Origin: DASWVC01 sp036401335
GTDB taxonomy: Bacteria > Verrucomicrobiota > Verrucomicrobiia > Chthoniobacterales > JAFAMB01
DNA length: 6,617 bases
Direction: 5' to 3'
Assembly: GCA_036401335.1 (NCBI GenBank)
Contig: DASWVC010000424.1
Span: forward strand, 1-6,617
Shown: positions 1 to 4,673 of the stretch, one piece after another
Layout: each line of letters starts with the position of its first letter
Numbering within the stretch: the first letter of the stretch is position 1
Notes under the pieces: model-generated
The model's input: only the letters and a program-made list of their open reading frames with translations
Database searches by the model: none
Told to the model about the DNA's origin: nothing
Position numbers and translations under genes: made by a program

Positions 1-382
1 TGTCGCTGTCCCCATTCCGAAGGTGAACCGCCGTGTTGCCGACCACCCCAAGCACCGGTCCCTGGTCGCCGAGCAGGTTAACCCGTTTGCCGCGCGCAAT
101 GGCCCGGTCGCTGCCTCCGGTTCGCACCACCGACAAAAAGCCGTCGTCAGAGATGTTCTGGACCATGAAGCCGATCTCGTCGGCATGCGCTTCAAGCAGG
201 AGGCTGAACGAATTCTTGGTGCCGCGAAGCGTGGCCCAGGCGTTCCCATAAGCGTCGCTTTGCACCGAATCGGCAAACTGGCGGACGTACGTCAACCACA
301 CTTTCTGGCCGGCTGCTTCAAAACCGGATGGGCTGGGAGTATTCAGCAGCTGAAACAAAAAAGTTTTGGCATCAACGTTCAT
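1..382 (-). CDS. M42 family metallopeptidase (glutamyl aminopeptidase / FrvX type), N-terminal part, truncated by window edge
   Basis: Read leftward, 127 codons are visible and the rest lies beyond position 1; the family is usually about 340-360 residues. The N-terminus has the M42 signature LLNTPSPSGFE (residues 12-22), then EAHADEIGFMV (64-74), in which His66 is the expected first metal ligand and Asp68 the adjacent conserved acid, then GGSDRAIARGKRVNLLGDQG (89-108) and GVVGNTAVHL (112-121), which lead into the inserted barrel domain. The remaining metal ligands and the catalytic Glu would be outside the window. M42 enzymes are cytosolic co-catalytic metal aminopeptidases, often large homo-oligomeric shells that trim peptides. 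I chose ATG 382 because family members begin a few residues before the LLN.PSPSG motif. The frame stays open to ATG 496, which would add 38 residues of unfamiliar sequence. Neither start has a clear Shine-Dalgarno. The gene is divergent from the TfoX_C gene. Confidence 0.9.
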   Translation of the reverse strand, partial: MNVDAKTFLFQLLNTPSPSGFEAAGQKVWLTYVRQFADSVQSDAYGNAWATLRGTKNSFSLLLEAHADEIGFMVQNISDDGFLSVVRTGGSDRAIARGKRVNLLGDQGPVLGVVGNTAVHLRNGDSD

Positions 383-554
383 GGGCGGAGTCGCGATGCA
401 CCCAATCAACACATGCGAGGCGCTTTCCACAACTTCGCATTGCAGGTGCGCGGGCGGCACCCTGGCGCCCGTTGAGGAACTGCTTGCTCGAAGCATGGTT
501 TCGTTGCTAGAGTTGAATGGGAATTATCTCTGTTCGTCCAAATCTTTGTAATAT

Positions 555-821
555 ATGGTTAAATCGATTGAGTCGCTCCCAAACATCGATCCGGCGTTGG
601 CGAAGGAACTAAAGAAGGTGGGCATCATGGACGGAGACGCCCTGATCCGGATTGGCGCGGAGCATGCGTGGCAACGTTTGATGCGTAACGGCTGGAATGA
701 CGGGCTGCACAGCCTGCTCCAGTTGGAAGGCGCAATTGAAGGCGTTCGTTCCAGCCAGGTGCCGCTTGACCGTCAGCAGGAGCTACGGCTTGAGGCGATT
801 GCCTACTCCCAAGGCCGTTGA
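555..821 (+). CDS. TfoX/Sxy C-terminal domain protein, free-standing
   Basis: This 88-residue protein matches the TfoX C-terminal domain along its whole length. It has the helix-hairpin-helix-like opening SLPNIDPALAKELKKVGI (residues 7-24), then DALIRIGAEHAWQRL (28-42) and LHSLLQLEGAIEGV (51-64), corresponding to the family pattern L.nigp..a..L...GI, L...Ga..a..rl, l..l.aLeGA..G. The N-terminal TfoX domain of full-length Sxy/TfoX competence regulators is absent, and there is no room for it upstream before the divergent M42 gene. Stand-alone TfoX_C proteins are widespread and mostly uncharacterised; a protein- or nucleic-acid-binding role is only an inference from the fold. ATG 555 is the only start that keeps the whole domain. 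No Shine-Dalgarno precedes it; the upstream sequence is AT-rich (TAATAT directly before the ATG). It converges on tilS with 22 bp between the stop codons and no clear terminator between them. Confidence 0.82.
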   Translation: MVKSIESLPNIDPALAKELKKVGIMDGDALIRIGAEHAWQRLMRNGWNDGLHSLLQLEGAIEGVRSSQVPLDRQQELRLEAIAYSQGR

Positions 822-843
822 GCGGCGGTAGTAGCCCCCAAGG

Positions 844-1809
844 TTATTCGATCCAGATTTTTCCGGCGCGTCGCCGGGCGTGGTGGCTCCCAGGAAGGTT
901 CACTTTAGCAGGACGCTGGCTGTAAACCAGGCCACGGACCCGTTCGACCTCCGTCCAACCGCAATCGGGTATTTCCAGACGCTCCAGCCAGGAATGGACC
1001 ACCCGTCGTTGCAAAGCGATCGGGAGGGCCTGTAGACGCGGCACGGGCAACGTCGGTTCCAGCCAAAAGGCAGGTGTTAGCGTTTTCAGCAGGTCCTCTT
1101 CGGCGGCGGCAGCCTCCCAACAGCGAAGCACGGCAGGCCGGACATCGCGGCCCATGGCCGATGCCAGAGCCGGAAGGGTTTCGTGGCGCAGGCGGTTGCG
1201 AACCGGTTCAGGCGCCACATTGGTTTCGTCCTCGCGCCAGGTAAGGCCATGCTGGTGCGCATACCGTTCCAAGTCGGCTTTCCACACCGCCAGCAACGGG
1301 CGGTGCAGCGTCAGGTGAACTCCTCCTGCCGTATGGGTTGACTTGCCCTGCATGCCCGCACGGCCCAGTCCCCCGACCCCCCGAAACAGCCGGAACAACA
1401 CCGTTTCAACCTGGTCATCCGCATGGTGGCCCAGCCACAAAGTCTGGGTGTGAAGGCGTTCGGCCACCCGGGCGTAAAACTGGAACCGCAGCGTTCGGGC
1501 GGCCAGCTCCAGCGATTGTCCTCGCGGAATCGGTCCGGCCGTTTCGGAATGGCACGGCAGCCCGTACCCTTTTGCCAGGTCCTCAACAAACCCGCGATCG
1601 GCAGCGCCCCTAGCACCCCGGAGCGCATGGTCAAAATGGCAGACGGTTAAATTCCGGTAGTCAAAGGCCACCAACAAGGCGAGCAGCACCGAGGAATCAA
1701 GCCCGCCCGAAACGCCTACCAAGCAGGGGGCATCCGGAGGAACCGCGGCGGTGGCGGATGCGCGTACGTCTTCAACCCAGCTGGGCTGGCGGGAAGTTGG
1801 TGGGCGCAT
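844..1809 (-). CDS. tilS: tRNA(Ile)-lysidine synthetase TilS
   Basis: TilS uses ATP and lysine to convert C34 of the CAU-anticodon tRNA(Ile) to lysidine, so that it reads AUA and is charged with isoleucine; it is an essential cytosolic enzyme in most bacteria. The 321-residue product has the N-type ATP pyrophosphatase P-loop SGGLDSS (34-40), the TilS motif GHHADDQVET (127-136) continuing into LFRLFRGVGGLGRAGM, and RNRLRHETLPAL (204-215). At this length it is a short-form TilS, like Aquifex TilS, without the extra C-terminal domain of the roughly 430-residue E. coli enzyme. The start was set at ATG 1809: it has GGAGGT just upstream (spacing only 2 nt, short), it gives a typical approach to the P-loop, and no further in-frame start lies before it. 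The frame remains open far upstream, but that stretch is antisense to the glycerate kinase gene. The gene is divergent from glycerate kinase and convergent with the TfoX_C gene. Confidence 0.95.
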   Translation of the reverse strand: MRPPTSRQPSWVEDVRASATAAVPPDAPCLVGVSGGLDSSVLLALLVAFDYRNLTVCHFDHALRGARGAADRGFVEDLAKGYGLPCHSETAGPIPRGQSLELAARTLRFQFYARVAERLHTQTLWLGHHADDQVETVLFRLFRGVGGLGRAGMQGKSTHTAGGVHLTLHRPLLAVWKADLERYAHQHGLTWREDETNVAPEPVRNRLRHETLPALASAMGRDVRPAVLRCWEAAAAEEDLLKTLTPAFWLEPTLPVPRLQALPIALQRRVVHSWLERLEIPDCGWTEVERVRGLVYSQRPAKVNLPGSHHARRRAGKIWIE

Positions 1810-1810
1810 G

Positions 1811-1817
1811 CACCTCC
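1811..1817 (-). promoter_or_regulatory. Shine-Dalgarno for tilS, unusually close to the start
   Basis: Read leftward the bases are GGAGGTG, followed by one base and then ATG 1809. The match to the anti-Shine-Dalgarno is strong but the spacing from GGAGGT is only about 2 nt, tighter than the usual 5-9. It supports ATG 1809 because no other in-frame start codon lies nearby. Confidence 0.55.
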
Positions 1818-1933
1818 GGTACGCATGGCCGCATGTTTTGACGAGATCAATTTCTCTGGAAGGTTCAAATGCCTTGGTCAGGCGAAAAGGCTGGCCTGAA
1901 GCCCCGTTTTCAGTCGAAGTGCAGTTTGCACAA

Positions 1934-3082
1934 ATGCGCGTGCTTATTTCCCCCGACAAATTCAAGGGAAGCCTCGGGGCTGGCGAAGTCGCAACCGCCA
2001 TCGCGGCCGGGCTGAGGGACGCCAATCTCGCCGGCCGGCACCTCGTCGTCGAAGAGCGCCCGGTCGCGGACGGCGGCGAAGGGACGGCGAGTGTCCTTTG
2101 CGAGGCTTTGGCGGGCCGATGGGTGGAGTGCCCGGCCCACGACGCCCTTGGCCGAGCGATCTCGGCGCGGTATGCCCTTTCTCGAACTGACGGGGAGTCC
2201 CTGGCGATTCTCGAAATGAGCGACCCCAACGGGCTTTGGCGTATTGACGAAAAGGAACGCCGGGTATTGCTCAGCTCCAGCCTTGGCACCGGCGAGGTTC
2301 TGATGCATGCGTTGACGCATTCCCATGCCGACCGGGTGGTGCTCGGGATTGGGGGCAGCGCCACGAACGATGGCGGCCTGGGGTTCGCCTCGGCCCTCGG
2401 GTTCGGTTTCTACGGCTCGGCCGGTGAACCGATCGCACCGTTGCCGATTCATTTCCTCAAAGTCGCCCGGATTGACCTGCCGCCAGTCCCGTGGCCGTGG
2501 ACGGGGCGGGTCACGGCCATGGTCGATGTGTCCAACCCGTTGCTCGGCGAAAATGGCGCCACCCGGGTGTACGGCCCCCAAAAAGGTGTGGTCACGCAAG
2601 CGGAGGCGGAGAGCCTGGAGCAAGGGTTGGAGCATTTCGCCAACCTGGCTGCCGCGACGTTTGGAAAGGATTTCCGAGCCGCGGCCGGGGCAGGTGCGGC
2701 CGGCGGGCTGGGGTTCGGTTTGCTGACCTTTGCACAGGCTGAGCTTCGGCCGGGATTTGCTACAGTGGCGGAACTCCTGGGCCTTGAACGCCGGATCGCC
2801 GAAACCGACCTTGTCATCACGGGCGAGGGTGGAATGGATGCGCAAACCCTCAACGGCAAAGCACCCTTCGGGGTGGCCCAACTCGCCCAGAAACACGGAA
2901 AACCGTGCGTGGCTTTTGCCGGACGGGTGGATCCGAGCGCGGACCTGGATTTACGCCGGCATTTTTTCGATTTGATCTCGCTGGCAAATGCCGACACACC
3001 CCCCGCAGAAGCAATCCGGTGCGCGCCGGAACTCCTGCGCGCCCGGGCGGCCGAATTTGCCAGAGGCTTTCACCTGCCATGA
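1934..3082 (+). CDS. Glycerate 2-kinase (glycerate kinase type I, GarK/GlxK family)
   Basis: The protein phosphorylates D-glycerate with ATP to give 2-phosphoglycerate, feeding glycerate from glyoxylate, glucarate/galactarate or allantoin breakdown into lower glycolysis; it acts in the cytosol. At 382 residues it matches the E. coli GarK/GlxK length (about 381). Nearly all family blocks are present: SPDKFKGSL (6-14), PVADGGEGT (43-51), SSSLGTGE (114-121), GIGGSATNDGGLGF (138-151), DVSNPLLGENGA (198-209), VYGPQKG (212-218), GAGAAGGLGFGLLTF (252-266), and the C-terminal DLVITGEGGMDAQTLNGKAP (292-311) followed by GVA and VAFAGRV. ATG 1934 gives the standard MRVLISPDKFKGS start, although no strong Shine-Dalgarno precedes it; the frame is open to 1751, but that overlaps tilS and has no family similarity. 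No tartronate semialdehyde reductase or glyoxylate carboligase gene is adjacent, so the source of the glycerate cannot be read from context. I leave the symbol blank because garK and glxK cannot be told apart here. Confidence 0.96.
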   Translation: MRVLISPDKFKGSLGAGEVATAIAAGLRDANLAGRHLVVEERPVADGGEGTASVLCEALAGRWVECPAHDALGRAISARYALSRTDGESLAILEMSDPNGLWRIDEKERRVLLSSSLGTGEVLMHALTHSHADRVVLGIGGSATNDGGLGFASALGFGFYGSAGEPIAPLPIHFLKVARIDLPPVPWPWTGRVTAMVDVSNPLLGENGATRVYGPQKGVVTQAEAESLEQGLEHFANLAAATFGKDFRAAAGAGAAGGLGFGLLTFAQAELRPGFATVAELLGLERRIAETDLVITGEGGMDAQTLNGKAPFGVAQLAQKHGKPCVAFAGRVDPSADLDLRRHFFDLISLANADTPPAEAIRCAPELLRARAAEFARGFHLP

Positions 3083-3095
3083 GGAAGCTGATGGC

Positions 3096-3121
3096 CTGAT
3101 CCCACCGGGTGGCCGGGCAGG
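3096..3121. repeat. Imperfect hairpin between convergent glycerate kinase and lipoprotein genes
   Basis: CCACC (3102-3106) and GGTGG (3108-3112) form a near-perfect inverted repeat, flanked by CTG (3096-3098) and CAG (3118-3120). An A-run follows at 3122-3127 on the + strand, which is the wrong polarity for an intrinsic terminator of the rightward gene. For leftward transcription the T-run comes before the hairpin rather than after it. It is therefore recorded as secondary structure only, not as a terminator. Confidence 0.3.
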
Positions 3122-3164
3122 AAAAAACCCCTTTCGCATGCTGCAACTGGACACCTCCTGTTAG

Positions 3165-3362
3165 TTACCCCCCCTGACCAAACCCGGGACTTTCCGGAGG
3201 GTGGTACCAACCGTCGTCTGCGGACCCTGTGCTTCGATTGTCCTGCAAGACAGGAACCGTCAAATGCACGTTGAATCCTTTGGTTGAGGCACAGCCGCTT
3301 TCAAACACGATCGCTCCGCCGAGCGCAACCGGCAGTGACGCCGCCTTGACCCATCCCCACAT
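3165..3362 (-). CDS. Small putative lipoprotein of unknown function
   Basis: The 65-residue product has a signal-like N-terminus: MWGWVK, then a hydrophobic stretch AASLPVALGGAIVF (7-20), then ESGCAS with Cys24 as a possible lipidation site. The box is non-canonical because Glu occupies the -3 position, where Leu, Val or Ile is usual. The mature part is short and polar, containing FNVHLTVPV and ending in DDGWYHPPESPGFGQGG. I recognise no named family. The start at ATG 3362 is supported by a strong GGAGGT three bases upstream; the frame continues to ATG 3428, but that would put a Lys- and Pro-rich extension before the signal sequence. If real, the protein would be exported and anchored or periplasmic. 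The gene converges on glycerate kinase (82 bp gap) and lies about 550 bp from the cupin gene on the same strand, so it is probably transcribed alone. Confidence 0.6.
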   Translation of the reverse strand: MWGWVKAASLPVALGGAIVFESGCASTKGFNVHLTVPVLQDNRSTGSADDGWYHPPESPGFGQGG

Positions 3363-3365
3363 GGT

Positions 3366-3371
3366 ACCTCC
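3366..3371 (-). promoter_or_regulatory. Shine-Dalgarno GGAGGT deciding the lipoprotein start
   Basis: Read leftward, GGAGGT is followed by ACC and ATG 3362. This is the best ribosome-binding match in front of any gene in the window. It favours the 65-residue product over the 87-residue one starting at 3428. Confidence 0.6.
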
Positions 3372-3417
3372 GGACCGTCTCGCGGGTGGAGGAGGGGCGT
3401 TGTTTTTTCTGGTTAGT

Positions 3418-3444
3418 ATTATCCTCATTTTCTACCTCTTTATA
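3418..3444 (-). promoter_or_regulatory. Candidate promoter region for the small lipoprotein gene
   Basis: This AT-rich patch holds two leftward -10-like hexamers, GATAAT (3418-3423) and TATAAA (3439-3444). The first would give a 5' leader of roughly 45-50 nt to ATG 3362. No convincing -35 hexamer sits 16-18 bp upstream of either, so this is a weak assignment from base composition and position. Confidence 0.22.
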
Positions 3445-3548
3445 CCGGTTTTGAACTCGCTTTATCCCCTAACCACGCTCCAGGCGTCCGGCTTGGTTCT
3501 CTAACGCTGTGGCTGCAAATCTGCTTCGAGGAAAAGTGGTGAGTTGAC

Positions 3549-3564
3549 GTCGTGCTGCCACGAC
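3549..3564. repeat. Perfect 6-bp hairpin with 4-nt loop
   Basis: GTCGTG (3549-3554), loop CTGC, CACGAC (3559-3564). No T-run follows on either strand, so it is not an obvious terminator. It is the first of a series of inverted repeats in this gap. Confidence 0.5.
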
Positions 3565-3586
3565 CCGTGTTCGCAGGGACGCGCGA

Positions 3587-3624
3587 CCGGAGCACCTCAA
3601 CAGTGCTCAGGCGATCGGGCCTGA
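3587..3624. repeat. Two overlapping, mutually exclusive hairpins
   Basis: Hairpin 1 pairs GAGCAC (3590-3595) with GTGCTC (3603-3608) across a 7-nt loop, extended by CC (3587-3588) and GG (3610-3611) past one mismatch. Hairpin 2 pairs TCAGGC (3607-3612) with GCCTGA (3619-3624) across a 6-nt loop. Bases 3607-3611 belong to both, so the full stems cannot form together. No T-run follows. Such a layout can act as a structural switch, but nothing else shows this one does. Confidence 0.5.
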
Positions 3625-3659
3625 ATTGGTGATCTGTTCTAAAAAGGTTGGTAAGCTGC

Positions 3660-3678
3660 CCTTGCGCGCAAGGCGCCT
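3660..3678. repeat. 14-bp perfect palindrome followed by an 8-bp palindrome
   Basis: CCTTGCGCGCAAGG (3660-3673) is a perfect palindrome and overlaps AGGCGCCT (3671-3678), also a perfect palindrome. Possible roles are a dimeric protein binding site or part of a palindromic intergenic element; neither is shown by the sequence. Confidence 0.5.
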
Positions 3679-3830
3679 GCACCATCAGTAAATAATATAG
3701 CTGCATCTACGACAAGGCTCCGTTGATGACGACCACGAGGCCGCCAGGTCATTTAGTTTCTGAATTAACTCCATCTTACAAAACGCGAATTCCGGGAGAT
3801 TTATTCCACGGCGTTTGCCCTTCGAAGCTT

Positions 3831-3894
3831 ATGATCCTTCAGCGCCCGTCTCGGTGGATGAAAGATCATGGCCCGGCCCTTACTCGCCGGCCGG
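3831..3894. repeat. Two hairpins just downstream of the cupin stop codon
   Basis: ATGATCCTTCA (3831-3841) pairs with TGAAAGATCAT (3859-3869) over 11 positions with one mismatch. CCGGCC (3873-3878) pairs with GGCCGG (3889-3894) across a 10-nt loop. The second lies 16 bp past the leftward cupin stop and could help end that transcript or protect its 3' end, but there is no T-run after it on the leftward strand, so it is not called an intrinsic terminator. Confidence 0.4.
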
Positions 3895-3910
3895 TTAAGG
3901 CGGCCAAGCT

Positions 3911-4342
3911 TCAGGTTTCGGCCTCTGCTCCGTAGTGCACGACGCTTTCCTGTTCATTCGCATCGTTGCGGCACACGATCGCCAGCGCCGGCTCGGTCTT
4001 GGAAAGGTTGATGGGCTGGTGCGGCAGGTCGGCGGGAATGTATAAAAAATCGCCCGTTTGATTAATTATGGAATGCTTTAACCCGGAGCCATAACGGGTT
4101 TTCACCCGGCCACTAATAAGGTAGATGGCGGTTTCAAAGCCCCGATGGAAATGGGGCGACGCGGCGCCTCCTGGCGGGATGATCACCAGGTTCATCGAGA
4201 TGCCCTTCGCGCCAGCGGTGGCTTTGGATATTCCCAAAAAGTAGGGCAGGTGCTGACGCGTCATGACCTCGGCGGTGGGCCGGACGGCGACGAGAGCTTC
4301 TGGATGGGTGGCGGGCAGATTGCATTCTTTTTGAGCGCTCAT
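3911..4342 (-). CDS. Single-domain cupin protein (RmlC-like, COG4101-type)
   Basis: The 143-residue protein is one beta-barrel cupin domain. Motif 1 is PPGGAASPHFHRGFE (56-70) running to ISG (76-78), giving His64, His66 and Glu70 as metal ligands. Motif 2 is GDFLYIPADLPHQPIN (97-112), with His108 as the fourth ligand. The conserved lead-in GISKATAGAKGISMNLVIIP (37-56) and the tail RNDANEQESVV (125-135) resemble a family of uncharacterised cupins once described as predicted mannose-6-phosphate isomerases; I recall this family from memory and its activity is not established. It is probably a cytosolic small-molecule binding protein or enzyme; no signal peptide is visible. ATG 4342 was chosen because the domain begins soon after it and the purine-rich GAGAAG lies 4 nt upstream. 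The frame is open to ATG 4432, but those 30 residues (rich in Glu, Thr, Ser, Asn) look non-coding. It is divergent from the Tricorn-like gene. Confidence 0.85.
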   Translation of the reverse strand: MSAQKECNLPATHPEALVAVRPTAEVMTRQHLPYFLGISKATAGAKGISMNLVIIPPGGAASPHFHRGFETAIYLISGRVKTRYGSGLKHSIINQTGDFLYIPADLPHQPINLSKTEPALAIVCRNDANEQESVVHYGAEAET

Positions 4343-4673
4343 GGGTCTTCTCTGGTTTGCCGATTCGGATCGTGTTTGGTTCGATTCTGTTTCCGTGGCG
4401 GCCAGCTCAGGGGTTCCCGCTTCCCAAAACAAACGTCAGGTGACCGGTGCCTGGCTGCGTCGATAACCTCGGCCCGAAAAGCCGAGTCGAGCCCTTTATC
4501 GGCCAAGTTGCCGCAATCGTTGTCGCAACCGGCTGAGCAGGGCAGAACGCACGTTTTCCCGAGGCAGGCCAAGCGCTGCCAGCCAACGGAGCGGTATACT
4601 CACAGCGGCGCCTTCTTCACGGGTCGCTAACGTGTCAAAGTGCAAAGGTTTTGACAAAGGCTACCATGCCTCC
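4343..4673. other. Intergenic region between the divergent cupin and Tricorn-like genes
   Basis: About 330 bp with no supported gene. It should contain promoters for both divergent genes. A rightward TATACT (4595-4600) resembles a -10 box but lacks a recognisable -35 at the right distance. The rightward frame open across 4145-4630 is mainly the complement of the cupin gene and has no family-like motifs. I see no operator-like palindrome or riboswitch. Confidence 0.5.

Larger units (their letters stand above)
3363..3910. other. About 550 bp without a convincing gene, rich in inverted repeats
   Basis: This gap lies between two leftward genes, the cupin (ends 3911) and the lipoprotein (starts 3362). 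It contains the lipoprotein ribosome-binding site and possible promoter, then several perfect or near-perfect inverted repeats between about 3549 and 3894. Open frames of 60-90 codons exist on both strands (for example 3440-3706 leftward and 3723-3935 rightward), but they lack family-like motifs and ribosome-binding sites. I see no tRNA, transposase or array of spaced direct repeats. It could hold a structured RNA, palindromic intergenic elements or the remains of a lost gene. Confidence 0.6.

Noticed and set aside
1810..2364. N-terminal extension of the tilS frame (total 506 codons)
   Set aside because: The extra 185 codons run largely antisense to the well-supported glycerate kinase gene, have no TilS similarity and read as Ser/Arg/Pro-rich shadow sequence. 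ATG 1809 has its own GGAGGT.
1910..2896. Long leftward ORF of 328 codons
   Set aside because: It lies almost wholly antisense to glycerate kinase, whose motifs are unambiguous. Long antisense frames are expected in GC-rich coding DNA.
2951..3154. Leftward 67-codon ORF preceded by a good AGGAGG
   Set aside because: The AGGAGG touches the GTG start and is 14 nt from the ATG, so the spacing is wrong. Most of the frame is antisense to the 3' end of glycerate kinase and the product is basic and unstructured.
3445..3470. T-loop-like TTCAAAAC on the leftward strand as part of a tRNA
   Set aside because: The flanking bases do not form a T-stem, and no acceptor, D-arm or anticodon arm can be drawn around it.
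3685..3774. Leftward 29-codon mini-ORF beginning MELIQKLNDL
   Set aside because: It reads somewhat like protein, but it has no ribosome-binding site, an early stop upstream and no recognisable family; too short to support.
3723..3935. Rightward 70-codon ORF in the gap and the similar 88-codon leftward ORF at 3440-3706
   Set aside because: Neither has a ribosome-binding site or a domain-like pattern, and both cross the palindrome-rich region, as expected for chance frames.
4145..4630. Rightward 161-codon ORF overlapping the cupin gene
   Set aside because: It is mostly the complement of the cupin domain, whose metal-binding motifs are clear, and the rest lacks protein-like features.
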